DNA of 64,000 nucleotides from Paenarthrobacter sp. DKR-5 (lineage in GTDB: Bacteria > Actinomycetota > Actinomycetes > Actinomycetales > Micrococcaceae): assembly GCF_018531425.1 (NCBI RefSeq), contig NZ_JAHBOI010000003.1, forward strand, positions 496,001 to 560,000. Reading direction: 5' to 3'. Shown in pieces: positions 43,906 to 54,205 of the stretch. Both the position numbers and the translations under genes were made by a program. The notes under the pieces were generated by a model. The model made no database searches, was not told the DNA's origin, and saw only the letters and a program-made list of their open reading frames with translations. Every line of letters starts with the position of its first letter. Within the stretch, counting starts at the first letter, position 1.

Positions 43906-45519
43906 TCAACCGAGCCCGGGCGCGGCCGGAAGGCGGCCGTCCCAGGCGTGGCTGCGCTCGGCGGCGCCCACCAGACCGGCAATGGCTTGCTGCCGGTCCT
44001 CGCCGGTGCTGACTGCCACCAGATCGCCGTAGACAGCAGCAAGGTCCTGTTCGAGCGAGGCCAGCGCAGCTGCCGGATGATCCGTGAATCCAGGGGCAAG
44101 GGCGTAGCCGGGCTCTGTTCGCGGTATCGCCAGGCACCGCGACGCGAGGACCGCCCGGGCGGAGTCGAGCGCGACGCGGTGCTGGTCGAGCATCCGCATG
44201 GCAGATGAGAATCCGGGTTCGGGCAGCCGGGTGGTGGCGACCTGGTAGCCGTAGACGACCTTCAACTCCGCAGCAACGGCGGCCTGCAGCGCGGTGGCGG
44301 AATTCACTCCTGGACTCGGGGTGACCGGGGCGTCGCAGTGTTGCCCCGCCGAGGGTGAACCGGAGGCTCCGGGCAGCGGCGTCGCCGGATCGGCTTCCGG
44401 GGAAGCCGGGACGGGGGCCGCGGCCACGGCCGGAAGGCCGGGCGCGGGGAGGGCCGCCGCCGTGGCCAGCGACTGCGCTTGGAGGAGCTGGCCGGTGCCG
44501 GACGCGGCGAGCACCCGGGCGACTCCGCCGTCAACGGTGACTGCGTCCGCCAGCGACCGGCGGCCGCTGTCCGCGAGGGCTGCGACGAGGGCAGCCGGCG
44601 AGGGTGCCGGGGAAGGGGATGCTGAGGTTGCCGGGGATGAGGAAGCGGCTCCGGGTGCCAAATCCGCTGCCTCCTCGCTGAGGGCTTGCTTCAGGGGTCC
44701 AAGGACGGCGCCGAGGGCGGGTTTCGCGGCAGCCAGGGCGCCCGCATCGGAAGCGAGCGACAACGTCCGTTGCCAGGCGGCCGACCGGGCCTGCTCGGTG
44801 GCGTCCGGGTTGGAGGAACGCAGCGTCCGGTCCCGGAAGACACCCGAACCGAGGCTGATGATGAGCACGGCCAACAGCGCGAAGAGGGCCACCCGCACGG
44901 CGGTGGCGGCTCCCGAATGCTTGCGCCGGGCGGGCACGGCTGCGGGTGCCGGGCTGCTGGGCTGTAGGCGGTCGGCGTCGCGGTCGGCGTTGCCGTTGGG
45001 GGCAGGGCGCTGGCCCTTCTCAGGGGCAGGAGCCGGCCCGCGCAGGGCCGCTTCGCCGTTGCGTCGCTCGCGCCTGGATGTGAACACCGGGGCAGCGGGA
45101 GCCTCGCCGGACCCTGCCGGAGCCGGCTCGGTGTCCGGTTCCGGTTCCGGTTCGGCGACGGCAGGTGCGGGCTCGGGTTCCGGCTCGGGTTCCGCGACGG
45201 CAGGTGCGGGCTCGGGCTCCGCAACCGGCTCGGGTTCGGGTTCGCGCTGGGGTTCGGGTTCCGGCTCCACAGCCTCCGCGGCCGGCGCGGGCTCGGCCTT
45301 GGAGGCGGGTTTCGGTTCCGGTTCCCGCTCCGGCTGCGGATCCGCAACGGCCGGGGGCTCGGGTTCGCGCTGCGCAAGGGGCGCGGGCTCGGCCTGCGCG
45401 GCGCCGGCGGGCGGCCCGGCCGGAACGGTGACTCTGCGCGATCCCGGTCGTTTGGCGGCAGGCGCTTTGGCAGCTGTCTCGGCGGGATCGGCTTTACTCA
45501 CAACAGTCGATGATCTCAT
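43906..45519 (-). CDS. Membrane-anchored DUF4439 (ferritin-like) protein
   Basis: 537 residues from the ATG at 45519. A long disordered N-terminus carries Pro-Glu repeats ([16 protein letters not shown] type). One membrane helix ([22 protein letters not shown]) is near the middle, then an Ala-rich outer region. The C-terminal 130 residues match the ferritin-like DUF4439 pattern ([27 protein letters not shown]...[15 protein letters not shown]). Metal binding is possible but untested. It lies divergent from rimP, a common neighbourhood for this family. A small AGGAAGG/CCTTCCT hairpin at 43878-43900 follows the gene. Confidence 0.78.
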   Translation of the reverse strand: MRSSTVVSKADPAETAAKAPAAKRPGSRRVTVPAGPPAGAAQAEPAPLAQREPEPPAVADPQPEREPEPKPASKAEPAPAAEAVEPEPEPQREPEPEPVAEPEPAPAVAEPEPEPEPAPAVAEPEPEPDTEPAPAGSGEAPAAPVFTSRRERRNGEAALRGPAPAPEKGQRPAPNGNADRDADRLQPSSPAPAAVPARRKHSGAATAVRVALFALLAVLIISLGSGVFRDRTLRSSNPDATEQARSAAWQRTLSLASDAGALAAAKPALGAVLGPLKQALSEEAADLAPGAASSSPATSASPSPAPSPAALVAALADSGRRSLADAVTVDGGVARVLAASGTGQLLQAQSLATAAALPAPGLPAVAAAPVPASPEADPATPLPGASGSPSAGQHCDAPVTPSPGVNSATALQAAVAAELKVVYGYQVATTRLPEPGFSSAMRMLDQHRVALDSARAVLASRCLAIPRTEPGYALAPGFTDHPAAALASLEQDLAAVYGDLVAVSTGEDRQQAIAGLVGAAERSHAWDGRLPAAPGLG

Positions 45520-45637
45520 GATCGGCGGGGTGGCGCCGCCGCACCAACGCTCCCGCGCCCCGGCGCATATTTGGTGCGCGGGCTGCTCCGAAACTCGGTA
45601 GGCTAGACCCCACAACATCATCTAATGGGAGGCGGCA

Positions 45638-46267
45638 ATGACAGTCCAGCCCAGTCCTGACAACGCACCCGTACGCGGCAGTGCGCCTGGTCAAGGCGAC
45701 ACGAAAGCGGAGGCCGCACGGCTGCGCGAACTGTTTGAACCCACCGTTCAATCCCACCGGCTCTTCCTCGAAGACGTCAGTGTCAACATTGCCGGCTCGC
45801 ACCGGACGGTCCACGTGGTGGTGGACCTGCCCGAGAACGAGTCCGGCGGTGTCGGCCTCGACGTGATCGCCGAGATCTCCAAAGAGCTCTCCGCCGACCT
45901 GGACCGCGACCCCAACCAGGACAGCCGGCCCTACGATCTTGAAGTTTCCTCCCCGGGCGTGAGCCGTCCGCTGACCGAGCCCCGGCACTGGCACCGAGCC
46001 CGCGGCCGCATGGTGAAGGTCAACGTTCTGCAGGGGGAAAACGTCACCGGCCGCCTGATCGACGTCGACGACGAAGCGGTGACCGTCAGGCCCGAGGTCG
46101 CGGTCAAGAAGGGCATGAAGCCCAAGCAGGGTGATCCGGTGCGCATCCCGTACGGGAAGATCCGCCGCGGAAATGTGGAGGTCGAGTTCACCCACATGGA
46201 CGAGGTCATCCCGCACGAGGAAATGGTGGCAGCGGCAAGTACACGCGAGAAGGAAGAGGAGGCCTGA
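45638..46267 (+). CDS. rimP: Ribosome maturation factor RimP
   Basis: 209 residues; assists 30S assembly. N-terminal alpha/beta domain ([22 protein letters not shown]...[32 protein letters not shown]), the signature [20 protein letters not shown], and a C-terminal SH3-like barrel from [18 protein letters not shown]. It has an N-terminal extension of about 25 residues compared with short RimP forms. GGGAGG precedes the ATG. It is the first gene of the rimP-nusA-ylxR-infB-rbfA cluster. Confidence 0.95.
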   Translation: MTVQPSPDNAPVRGSAPGQGDTKAEAARLRELFEPTVQSHRLFLEDVSVNIAGSHRTVHVVVDLPENESGGVGLDVIAEISKELSADLDRDPNQDSRPYDLEVSSPGVSRPLTEPRHWHRARGRMVKVNVLQGENVTGRLIDVDDEAVTVRPEVAVKKGMKPKQGDPVRIPYGKIRRGNVEVEFTHMDEVIPHEEMVAAASTREKEEEA

Positions 46268-46268
46268 A

Positions 46269-47246
46269 TTGGACATTGACATGAGCGCGCTCAGACTGTT
46301 GGAGCGGGAGCGCGATGTCCCCTTGGACCTGCTCATCCCCACCATCGAGCAGGCCCTGCTGGTGGCCTACCACAAGACCTCCGGCGCCCAGCAGCATGCC
46401 CGGGCCGAACTGGACCGCAAGAGCGGCCACGTGACGATCTGGGCCAGCGAGCTCGACGACGACGGCGTGCCGGTCGGCGAGTACGACGACACTCCCGTGG
46501 GCTTTGGCCGGATCGCCGCCAGCACCGCCCGGCAGATCATCCTTCAGCGCCTGCGCGACGTCGAGGACGACCACGTCCTCGGGGAATTCCGGGGCAAGGA
46601 AGGCGAGCTGGTCTCCGGGCAGATCCAGCAGGGCCACAACCCGCACATGGTCCAGGTCAAGCTGGGCACCGTGGAAGCGCTGCTGCCGCCGCCCGAGCAG
46701 GTGCCGGGGGAGAAGTACACCCACGGCAGCCGGCTGCGTGCCTACGTGGTGGACGTGCACCGCGGAAACAAGGGCCCCTCGATCACCCTTTCGCGCTCGC
46801 ACCCGGGCCTGGTGCGCAAGCTCTTCGAACTCGAGGTGCCGGAAATTGCGGACAAGTCCGTCGAGATCGTGGCGCTTGCCAGGGAAGCCGGCCACCGCAC
46901 CAAGATCGCGGTGAAGGCCAACATCCCCGGCATCAACGCCAAGGGCGCCTGCATCGGCGAAATGGGATCCCGCGTGCGGGCCGTGATGACCGAGTTGAAT
47001 GACGAGAAGATCGACATCGTCGACTTCAGCGAGGACCCTGCGACGTTCATCGCCAACTCGCTCTCGCCGTCCCGGGTGAATTCGGTCACCATCGTCGATC
47101 CCGACACGCGCTCCGCCCGCGTCGTCGTCCCGGACTACCAGCTTTCGCTTGCGATCGGCAAGGAAGGCCAGAACGCGCGTCTGGCCGCCAAGCTGACGGG
47201 CTGGCGCATCGACATCGTCTCCGACGCCGTCCGGCAGGCCGGTTAA
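46269..47246 (+). CDS. nusA: Transcription termination/antitermination factor NusA
   Basis: 325 residues with a probable TTG start eight bases after GGAGG; an ATG four codons later is the alternative. The N-terminal RNA-polymerase-binding domain ([36 protein letters not shown]) is followed by an S1 domain ([22 protein letters not shown]) and two KH domains ([14 protein letters not shown] and [25 protein letters not shown]). The C-terminal acidic repeats of E. coli NusA are absent, as usual in actinobacteria. Confidence 0.97.
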   Translation: MDIDMSALRLLERERDVPLDLLIPTIEQALLVAYHKTSGAQQHARAELDRKSGHVTIWASELDDDGVPVGEYDDTPVGFGRIAASTARQIILQRLRDVEDDHVLGEFRGKEGELVSGQIQQGHNPHMVQVKLGTVEALLPPPEQVPGEKYTHGSRLRAYVVDVHRGNKGPSITLSRSHPGLVRKLFELEVPEIADKSVEIVALAREAGHRTKIAVKANIPGINAKGACIGEMGSRVRAVMTELNDEKIDIVDFSEDPATFIANSLSPSRVNSVTIVDPDTRSARVVVPDYQLSLAIGKEGQNARLAAKLTGWRIDIVSDAVRQAG

Positions 47247-47347
47247 GGGCCAGCCTGCGGGAAGGCGTAGAATAGATAAGGCCGGATCAATCGACTGAGC
47301 GTCACGCGGGTTCTCAGCACGGTTCCAGTGAGCAGGAGGCGGACACC

Positions 47348-47677
47348 ATGTCTACTGCTCCAGCAGAACCAGTGCGCACCTGTGTCGGATGCCGACGTCG
47401 GGAGATCCAGTCGAAACTGTTGCGGACTGCCCGGGCTGTCGACGAACGCGGCGTGAAAACCGTCGTCGTCGACACCCGGCGTTGCATAGCCGGACGGGGC
47501 GCTTGGCTGCACCCCGACCCGGCCTGTCTGTCCCTGGCAATTAAGAAGCGTGCTTTCAACCGTGCCTTCCGAGGCGAGGCTGAGACTGCGGACCTCAAAC
47601 GCCGGTTCAGCGCAACCAAGGACGCTCCGGCGTCCGCTGCAACAACCGTCCAACCTGAAAGCGGGTCAGAAAACTGA
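47348..47677 (+). CDS. YlxR family RNA-binding protein
   Basis: 109 residues, PF04296-type. The signature VRTCVGCRRREIQSKLLRTAR has the C-x-x-C pair and the region GRGAWLHPDPACLSLAIKKRAFNRAF is conserved. It binds RNA or nucleic acid; in some bacteria it regulates rnpB. It is encoded between nusA and infB as in most Gram-positives. A -10-like TAGAAT at 47268-47273 suggests an extra promoter. Confidence 0.93.
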   Translation: MSTAPAEPVRTCVGCRRREIQSKLLRTARAVDERGVKTVVVDTRRCIAGRGAWLHPDPACLSLAIKKRAFNRAFRGEAETADLKRRFSATKDAPASAATTVQPESGSEN

Positions 47678-47818
47678 TGGAAACCCGATGAGTTCCCAGC
47701 GATGAGTACTTCATTGTGCTCTGCCGCCGGCGCGGGTGTCCTCCTCGAGGGCGCTGCGCGCAGCAGTAAGAATTAGACGGTTCGTACCTGGCTCGGTGCG
47801 GACCGAGACAGGAGAAAT

Positions 47819-50653
47819 GTGGCCAAGGTCCGCGTACATGAGCTCGCCAAAGAGCTCGGTATTACTTCCAAAGATGCAGTAGCAAAACTGCAGGAACTGG
47901 GCGAATTCGTTCGCTCCGCGTCCTCGACAATCGAGGCGCCCGTCGTGAAGAAGCTTCGCGACGCCTACCCCCACGGCGCAGCGCCCAAGGCTGCGCCTTC
48001 ACGTGCTGCAGCGCCGGCGCCCTCGGCTCCGGCAGCTTCCGCTCCCGCGCCCTCGGCTCCGGCCAAGGCTGCCGCCGAGGCCCCGCAGGCCGCCCAGCCT
48101 GCTGCTCCGGCAGCTCCGGCAGCTCCGGCCGCTCCCGCGGCTGCGGCTGGCGCTCCGGCTGCGAAGCCCGGCGTGCGCCCCGGCCCGCGCCCGGCTGAAC
48201 CTCAGGCTCCGGCGGCCCAGGCCGGCCACGGTGCCGGTCCGCGTCCGGGCAACAACCCGTTCGCGACCTCCCAGGGCATGCCCCGTCCGGGCAGCCGCGG
48301 AGGCGACGGCGAGCGTTCGTCCGCACCCCGTCCCGGTGCTCCCCGGCCCGCTGGCCAGGGTGCCGGCGGTCCGCGTCCGGGCAACAACCCGTTCGCGACC
48401 TCCCAGGGCATGCCCCGTCCGGGCCGCGGCGGAGAAGCCGGCGAGCGTCCGGGTGGCCCCCGTCCGGCTCCCGGTGCAGCCGGCCCGCGTCCGGGCGCAC
48501 CCCGTCCCGGTGCTCCCCGTCCGGGCGCACCGCGTCCTGGCGGTCCTCGTCCGACTCCGGGCATGATGCCCAACCGCACGGAGCGTCCGGCTCCCGCGGG
48601 CCGTGGCGGCCCCGGTGCCGGCGGTCCGGGCCGCGGCCGTCCGGGTGCGCCCGGTACCGGCGGCGGCGGAGCTCCCGCCGGCGGCGGCTTCGGCAAGGGC
48701 GGCCGCGGACGCGGCGGTACCCAGGGTGCCTTCGGTAAGGGAGGCGCCGGCCGCGGCAAGCAGCGCAAGTCGAAGCGGGCGAAGCGGCAGGAACTGGAGC
48801 AGATGAGCGCACCGTCGCTGGGCGGCGTGAGTGTGCCCCGTGGCGACGGCAACACCGTCGTGCGTCTGCGCCGTGGTTCCTCCATCACGGACTTCGCCGA
48901 CAAGATCGAGGCGAACCCCGCCGCACTGGTGACCGTGCTGTTCCACCTTGGTGAGATGGCAACGGCAACCCAGTCGCTGGACGAGGAAACGTTCGAACTG
49001 CTGGGCGCCGAACTCGGCTACAAGATCCAGGTGGTGTCCCCCGAGGACGAGGAGCGCGAGCTGCTCGACTCGTTCGACATCGACCTTGACGCCGAACTGG
49101 AAGCCGAAGGCGACGAGGAACTGGAGGCACGTCCTCCGGTTGTGACCGTCATGGGCCACGTCGACCACGGTAAGACCCGCCTGCTGGATGCGATCCGGAA
49201 CTCGGACGTCGTGGCCGGCGAGCACGGCGGCATCACCCAGCACATCGGTGCCTACCAGATCGTGCACGACCACGAGGGCATCCCGCGGGAAATCACCTTC
49301 ATCGACACCCCGGGCCACGAGGCGTTCACCGCCATGCGTGCCCGTGGTGCCAAGGTCACCGACATCGCGATCCTCGTGGTCGCCGCCGACGACGGTGTCA
49401 TGCCGCAGACGGTGGAAGCTCTCAACCACGCCCAGGCGGCCAATGTGCCGATCGTCGTGGCCGTGAACAAGATCGACAAGGAAGGCGCCAACCCGGACAA
49501 GATCCGCGGCCAGCTGACCGAGTACGGACTGGTTCCGGAAGAGTACGGCGGCGACACGATGTTCGTGGACGTCTCCGCACGCCAGAACCTGAACATCGAG
49601 GAACTGCTCGAGGCCGTCCTGCTGACCGCGGACGCCGCGCTGGACCTGCGTGCGAACCCGAACAAGGACGCGCGCGGTGTGGCCATCGAAGCGAACCTGG
49701 ACAAGGGCCGCGGCGCGGTTGCCACCGTGCTGGTCCAGTCCGGAACGCTGCACATCGGCGACAACATTGTGGCGGGCACGGCTCACGGCCGCGTCCGTGC
49801 AATGTTCGACGAGGACGGCGAAACCGTGGAGGAGGCGGGCCCGTCGCGCCCCGTGCAGGTGCTCGGCCTCTCGTCCGTGCCGCGTGCCGGTGACACCTTC
49901 CTGGTGACCGACGACGAGCGCACGGCCCGTCAGATCGCTGAGAAGCGTGAAGCCGCGGACCGCAACGCCCAGCTCGCCAAGCGCCGCAAGCGCATCAGCC
50001 TCGAGGACTTCGACAAGGCTGTGGCCGAAGGCAAGGTCGACACGCTTAACCTCATCCTCAAGGGTGACGTTTCCGGTGCGGTCGAAGCTCTGGAGGACTC
50101 GCTGCTCAAGATCGACGTCGGCGAGGACGTGCAGCTGCGCGTCATCCACCGCGGCGTGGGTGCCATCACGCAGAACGACGTCAACCTGGCCACCGTCGAC
50201 AACGCCATCATCATCGGCTTCAACGTCCGCCCGGCGGAACGTGTTGCCGAACTGGCCGACCGCGAGGGCGTGGATATGCGCTTCTACTCGGTCATTTACG
50301 CGGCCATCGATGATATTGAGAACGCCCTCAAGGGCATGCTCAAGCCGGAGTTCGAGGAGGCCCAGCTGGGCACCGCGGAGGTCCGCGAGGTCTTCCGTTC
50401 CTCCAAGTTCGGAAACATCGCCGGTTCCATCGTGCGCACCGGCATCATCCGCCGGAACAGCAAGGCTCGCCTGGTGCGGGACGGCGTCGTGGTGGGGGAC
50501 AACCTCACCATCGAGTCGCTGCGCCGCTTCAAGGACGACGCCACCGAGGTCCGGGCGGACTTCGAGTGTGGTATCGGCCTGGGGTCGTTCAACGACGTCA
50601 AGGAAGCCGACATCATCGAGACCTTCGAGATGCGGGAGAAGCCGCGGGCCTAG
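47819..50653 (+). CDS. infB: Translation initiation factor IF-2
   Basis: 944 residues, GTG start after AGGAGA. The N-terminal domain ([34 protein letters not shown]) is followed by about 270 residues of Ala/Pro/Gly/Arg-rich linker with internal repeats. The GTPase domain has G1 GHVDHGKT, G3 DTPGHE and G4 NKID, then domains II-IV ending in the fMet-tRNA-binding region. The linker length is large even for an actinobacterial IF-2. A long open frame on the opposite strand here is a codon-bias artefact. Confidence 0.98.
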   Translation: MAKVRVHELAKELGITSKDAVAKLQELGEFVRSASSTIEAPVVKKLRDAYPHGAAPKAAPSRAAAPAPSAPAASAPAPSAPAKAAAEAPQAAQPAAPAAPAAPAAPAAAAGAPAAKPGVRPGPRPAEPQAPAAQAGHGAGPRPGNNPFATSQGMPRPGSRGGDGERSSAPRPGAPRPAGQGAGGPRPGNNPFATSQGMPRPGRGGEAGERPGGPRPAPGAAGPRPGAPRPGAPRPGAPRPGGPRPTPGMMPNRTERPAPAGRGGPGAGGPGRGRPGAPGTGGGGAPAGGGFGKGGRGRGGTQGAFGKGGAGRGKQRKSKRAKRQELEQMSAPSLGGVSVPRGDGNTVVRLRRGSSITDFADKIEANPAALVTVLFHLGEMATATQSLDEETFELLGAELGYKIQVVSPEDEERELLDSFDIDLDAELEAEGDEELEARPPVVTVMGHVDHGKTRLLDAIRNSDVVAGEHGGITQHIGAYQIVHDHEGIPREITFIDTPGHEAFTAMRARGAKVTDIAILVVAADDGVMPQTVEALNHAQAANVPIVVAVNKIDKEGANPDKIRGQLTEYGLVPEEYGGDTMFVDVSARQNLNIEELLEAVLLTADAALDLRANPNKDARGVAIEANLDKGRGAVATVLVQSGTLHIGDNIVAGTAHGRVRAMFDEDGETVEEAGPSRPVQVLGLSSVPRAGDTFLVTDDERTARQIAEKREAADRNAQLAKRRKRISLEDFDKAVAEGKVDTLNLILKGDVSGAVEALEDSLLKIDVGEDVQLRVIHRGVGAITQNDVNLATVDNAIIIGFNVRPAERVAELADREGVDMRFYSVIYAAIDDIENALKGMLKPEFEEAQLGTAEVREVFRSSKFGNIAGSIVRTGIIRRNSKARLVRDGVVVGDNLTIESLRRFKDDATEVRADFECGIGLGSFNDVKEADIIETFEMREKPRA
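48236..48424 (+). repeat. 57-bp direct repeat in the infB linker
   Basis: Two identical 57-bp copies (48236-48292 and 48368-48424), 132 bases apart, encode [19 protein letters not shown]. Identity at synonymous positions indicates recent duplication or gene conversion. Confidence 0.85.
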
Positions 50654-50661
50654 CCCCGCGG

Positions 50662-50693
50662 GTCCCCGGGAGCACCTCGGTGCCTCCGGGGAC
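50662..50693 (+). terminator. Hairpin between infB and rbfA
   Basis: GTCCCCGG (50662-50669) pairs with CCGGGGAC (50686-50693), and an inner GCACC/GGTGC stem adds to it. There is no T-run; partial termination or RNA stability is more likely than a full stop. Confidence 0.4.
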
Positions 50694-50770
50694 GCCCGGC
50701 CTGTCGCACGGGGGCGGATGGCTTCGGCTGTCCGCCCCCGCGCGCGGAACCAACCAGGAGGAGAAGAACA

Positions 50771-51259
50771 ATGGCTGATCCGGCTCGCGCCGCCAAACTG
50801 GCGGACAGGATCAAGGTTGTGGTGGCGCAGGCGCTGGAGCGCCGGGTGAAGGACCCCCGCCTGGGGTTCGTGACCATCACGGACGCGCGGGTGACCAACG
50901 ACCTGCAGCACGCAACGGTGTACTACACGGTCTTCGGGGACGACACCCAGCAGGCGGACACCCGCCGTGCGCTGGAATCGGCGAAGGGTGTGCTCCGCCA
51001 GGAGGTCGGCCGCAACATCACTGTGCGGCTCACCCCGACGCTCGAGTTCGTGCCGGATGAGATCCCGGTGAACGCCAGCCACCTCGAGGAGCTGCTGCGC
51101 ACCGCCAAGGAGCGCGACGCCGAGGTAGCCCGGCTGGCGGCCAACGCGCGCCACGCCGGCGACGCGGACCCGTACAAGCGGGACGAAGAGATCGACGAGG
51201 ACGCCAACGCCGAGGCGGCGGGGGACCGCCGTATCGACGAAGACCGCCTCGAGGACTGA
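50771..51259 (+). CDS. rbfA: Ribosome-binding factor A
   Basis: 162 residues; a KH-like fold needed for 16S 5'-end maturation and cold adaptation. Family segments are RAAKLADRIKVVVAQALERRVKDPRLGFVTITDARVTNDLQHATVYYTVFGDD and RLTPTLEFVPDE. It has an acidic C-terminal tail longer than in E. coli. AGGAGGAG precedes the ATG. It closes the rimP-infB cluster and is followed by a terminator. Confidence 0.97.
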   Translation: MADPARAAKLADRIKVVVAQALERRVKDPRLGFVTITDARVTNDLQHATVYYTVFGDDTQQADTRRALESAKGVLRQEVGRNITVRLTPTLEFVPDEIPVNASHLEELLRTAKERDAEVARLAANARHAGDADPYKRDEEIDEDANAEAAGDRRIDEDRLED

Positions 51260-51324
51260 CGCCGGCTCAGGGCCGAAGCCTGCCGGCGGGGTCATTCCAC
51301 GCTGCGGCTCGCGAATATGCAGCT

Positions 51325-51360
51325 GATGCCGCCTCCGCACCTGCGGAGGCGGCATCACTT
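51325..51360. terminator. Terminator between rbfA and the gentisate operon
   Basis: A 14-bp perfect stem (51325-51338 with 51343-51356), a 4-base loop and ACTT after it. Its position between convergent genes suits use in both directions. Confidence 0.8.
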
Positions 51361-51386
51361 GTATATGCGCGAAGGTCTGCGGCCGC

Positions 51387-52142
51387 TCAGATCCACTTGG
51401 GCGCGGCCGGCGCGGTGCGAGCGGCACCGGTGCCCGGCGCGACCGCGGTCACGCCGCCGTCGCCGCGGCCCGCTGCCCACTCAACGATGGCTGCCAGGGT
51501 GCCGGTGACGACGGTGGCGTCCACCGACGCGGTGTCCCCGAATGCAAGGTCCCGGTCCGTGACCTTGACTGCCAGCCCCTTGTCGGTGCCGCGGGCCTTC
51601 CACGCGCCGGTGATGTCCAAGAGCAGCCGCTCGAGCACGGCCACCGGGATGTCGCGGAAGGACGCGCCGTTGTCCAGGTCGACGGCGTGCATCCAGACTT
51701 CCCGGCTGCGCATCCAGACCGTCTCGCTGGCCGGGACTTCGCGGCCCTGCGCCGTGCGCACCGTGTGCCGCCACGCGTCCTCCGGCAGGTCGCGCCATTC
51801 CACATTCAGGTGCACCGCCGAGTGGTCGAACAGGTGCCGCAGCGCGATGGGGCTCAGCGTGGCGCCAAACTCGATCTCGTGGTTGCGCACCTCGGGCGAG
51901 GGATACATCGGTGTTTCCACCCCGGTTGCCGCCCACTCGATCAGCCGGGCGACGGCCCGGGCGTTATAGCCGATGTGGGCGGTGACGTGGCGGCGGGTCC
52001 AGCCCGGCAGCAGCGACGCACCGTCGAGGTCCGAGTCCGAGAGCTCGTTGAGCTTGCGGGCGAAGAAAGCTGTGCCGCGCCGCGCCTGCAGCAGCGCCGC
52101 CAGCAGCTCCGGGTCCGTTGTCAGGTCGTGGCGGGCAACCAT
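51387..52142 (-). CDS. Mycothiol-dependent maleylpyruvate isomerase
   Basis: 251 residues with a DinB-like N-terminal metal-binding domain: LPGWTRRHVTAHIGYNARAVARLIEWA supplies a His ligand, followed by EVWMHAVDL. A C-terminal SCP-like domain contains GTLAAIVEWAAGRGDGGV. It isomerises maleylpyruvate to fumarylpyruvate using mycothiol. It is third in the operon; its ATG overlaps the stop of the hydrolase gene by one base. The position in a gentisate cluster makes the assignment firm. Confidence 0.92.
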   Translation of the reverse strand: MVARHDLTTDPELLAALLQARRGTAFFARKLNELSDSDLDGASLLPGWTRRHVTAHIGYNARAVARLIEWAATGVETPMYPSPEVRNHEIEFGATLSPIALRHLFDHSAVHLNVEWRDLPEDAWRHTVRTAQGREVPASETVWMRSREVWMHAVDLDNGASFRDIPVAVLERLLLDITGAWKARGTDKGLAVKVTDRDLAFGDTASVDATVVTGTLAAIVEWAAGRGDGGVTAVAPGTGAARTAPAAPKWI

Positions 52143-52966
52143 CAGGCTTCCTTGACCACGCGGTTCTTCAGCTGTCCCAGCCCGTCGATGGTGGTGACCA
52201 GAAGCTCGCCGTCCTGCAGGTAGCGCTTCGGCTCCTGGGCGTGGCCCACGCCGCCGGGCGTCCCTGTGGCAATCACGTCCCCGGGGTTCAGCGTGATGAT
52301 GGTGGAGATGTAGGAAACCAGGAACTCGGGCGTGAAGACCAGGTCCCCCGTAGGGGTCTGCTGCTGGATCTCGCCGTCGACCTCGGAGGTCATCAGCGGA
52401 CCGGTCGTGAACTCGTCCTTGGTGACCAGTGCCGGCCCGAACGGGGTCGACTTCTCCCAGGTCTTTCCCTGCAGCCACTGGATGGTCCGGAACTGGTAGT
52501 CCCGCATGCTCACGTCGTTGAGCACCGCGTAGCCGGCGATGTGGTCCGCGGCGTCGGCTTCGCTGATCCGGCGGCCCTTCTTGCCGATGACGACGGCGAG
52601 CTCGGCTTCCCAGTCCACGGCGTCCGATTCCCGCGGCAGTGCCAGATCGTCGTAGGGGCCGATCAGGGACTCGGGGTACTTGGCGAACAGGGTCGGGAAC
52701 CCGGGGACTTCCCGGCCCATTTCCTTGATGTGGTTGCGGTAGTTGTGGCCCACGCAGATGATCTTGCCGGGGGAGGGGACGACGGGGTCGAGGTCCGCGC
52801 CTTCGAACGGGTGGGTGGCACCGTGCGCGGCGCGCGCGGTGGCTTCCCAGTCCGCGGAGCGGAGCAACTCGCCGACGTCGGCGAAGCCGTCGACCTCGGT
52901 GAGCGTATCGCCGTCCTGGCGGACCGCTTTCGTCCCGTTGACGGTGCGCAGGGTGAGGAGTTTCAT
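52142..52966 (-). CDS. Fumarylpyruvate hydrolase (FAH family)
   Basis: 274 residues of the fumarylacetoacetate hydrolase family. KIICVGHNYRNHIKEMG, FAKYPESLIGPYDDLALP, VDWEAELAVVIGKKG and GYAVLNDVSMRDYQ contribute the metal-binding Glu/Asp residues, and GDVIATGTPGGVGHAQEP closes the site. It splits fumarylpyruvate into fumarate and pyruvate. The ATG overlaps the dioxygenase stop by four bases. Confidence 0.92.
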   Translation of the reverse strand: MKLLTLRTVNGTKAVRQDGDTLTEVDGFADVGELLRSADWEATARAAHGATHPFEGADLDPVVPSPGKIICVGHNYRNHIKEMGREVPGFPTLFAKYPESLIGPYDDLALPRESDAVDWEAELAVVIGKKGRRISEADAADHIAGYAVLNDVSMRDYQFRTIQWLQGKTWEKSTPFGPALVTKDEFTTGPLMTSEVDGEIQQQTPTGDLVFTPEFLVSYISTIITLNPGDVIATGTPGGVGHAQEPKRYLQDGELLVTTIDGLGQLKNRVVKEA

Positions 52967-54096
52967 GCGTTCTTGCGTCCTTCGGTGTAGGTGCGGTTGA
53001 AGCTCAGCCGTTCGAAAATCGGGGCGTCGCTGAAGCGGAAGAGGTCGAACTCGGTCTCGGCTTGGAGGGACCAGGCAGCCCAGGACGGAACCACGAAGAG
53101 ATCGCCCTTCTCCAGCGTCCGGGTCTCGCCGTTGAGCACCACGGAGCCGCGGCCTTCGAAGACCTGCCAGACGCTTGAGCCGACTTCGTGCAGGGTCTCC
53201 GTCGCGGCTCCGGCGCGGAGGCGGTGGAACTCGGCGCGGATGGTCGGCATGACGTCGCCGCCGGTGGTGGGGTTCGTGTAGCGGACCGCGGCGTGGCCCT
53301 GGGACACAGTGGCAGGGTGGCCTTCGTCCTCGAGCAGCAGCTGCTCCCGCAGGGCCCTGTCGGTGTACTCCCAGCGGTAGGCCGCGATGGGGGAGCTGGT
53401 GGTGTCGTCCAGGCCGGAGAGCGGACGCAGCCCCGGATGGGCCCACAGCCGCTCGGAGCGGGAGATGTCCGGGGTGGCCTCGTCGGTGACGCGCTCGGTG
53501 CCGAACTCGAAGAACCCGGCGTCGGCGTAGTGCACGAACGGAATGTCCAGGCCGTCGATCCAGGCCATCGGCTGGTCCGTGTCATTGTGGTGGCCGTGGA
53601 AGTTCCAGCCCGGGGTAAGCAGGAAGTCTCCGCGGGACATCCGCACCGGGTCGCCGTTGACGACGGTCCAAACGCCTTCACCTTCGACGACGAAGCGGAA
53701 CGCGTTCTGCGAGTGGCGGTGTTCCGGGGCGGTCTCGCGTGCCCCGAGGTACTGGATGGCGGCCCACAGCGTGGGTGTGGCGTACGGGGTGTTTCCCAGG
53801 CCCGGGTTGGCGAGGGCGATTGCGCGGCGTTCGCCGCCGCGGCCGACGGGAACCAGGTCGCCGGCACGGGCCGCCAGCGGGTACAGGTCGTTCCACCGCC
53901 AGACGTGCGGGACCGCCCTGGGGGAGGGAACCATCGGCATCAGGTCCGCGATCTCGGTCCAGAGCGGGATCAGGTTCCCGCGGTCGAAGTCGCGGTAGAG
54001 CTGCTCCAGCTGGGCAGCCTCCTCGGTAGTCGGTTCCGGGGCTGCGTGCCCCGCGGCCACTGTTTCATGAGTCGTGTTCTCGGCGCTGATGGACAC
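52963..54096 (-). CDS. Gentisate 1,2-dioxygenase
   Basis: 377 residues, two-cupin iron dioxygenase. The N-terminal cupin has the iron ligands in PEHRHSQNAFRFVVEGEG and HGHHN. The C-terminal cupin is LHEVGSSVWQVFEGRGSVVLNGETRTLEKGDLFVVPSWAAW. RALANPGLG-type and W-x-W segments near the N-terminus match bacterial gentisate dioxygenases. It opens gentisate to maleylpyruvate. TAGGAGG precedes the ATG. It is the first gene of the operon. Confidence 0.94.
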   Translation of the reverse strand: MSISAENTTHETVAAGHAAPEPTTEEAAQLEQLYRDFDRGNLIPLWTEIADLMPMVPSPRAVPHVWRWNDLYPLAARAGDLVPVGRGGERRAIALANPGLGNTPYATPTLWAAIQYLGARETAPEHRHSQNAFRFVVEGEGVWTVVNGDPVRMSRGDFLLTPGWNFHGHHNDTDQPMAWIDGLDIPFVHYADAGFFEFGTERVTDEATPDISRSERLWAHPGLRPLSGLDDTTSSPIAAYRWEYTDRALREQLLLEDEGHPATVSQGHAAVRYTNPTTGGDVMPTIRAEFHRLRAGAATETLHEVGSSVWQVFEGRGSVVLNGETRTLEKGDLFVVPSWAAWSLQAETEFDLFRFSDAPIFERLSFNRTYTEGRKNA

Positions 54097-54173
54097 GGGA
54101 GCCTCCTAGGTTCATGGGAACGTTCTTCGACGTACTCCCGACGCTACGCAGGCCGCGGTGTGATCTCCAACAT

Positions 54174-54190
54174 ATTCTGGCTGCCAGAAT
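54174..54190. promoter_or_regulatory. Palindrome in the gentisate operon promoter
   Basis: ATTCTGGCTGCCAGAAT has perfect 7-bp arms around CTG, 78 bases before the dioxygenase ATG and just after the IclR gene. It is a candidate operator for that IclR regulator. CAGAAT also occurs upstream of the divergent IclR and transporter genes at about 55030-55036. Confidence 0.6.
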
Positions 54191-54205
54191 TGAGGTTTGC
54201 CGGGC

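Noticed and set aside
47999-51427. A 1142-codon open frame on the minus strand across infB and rbfA
   Set aside because: It is antisense to two certain genes; the composition is what G/C-rich third positions of the + strand produce, and there is no ribosome site or family signature.
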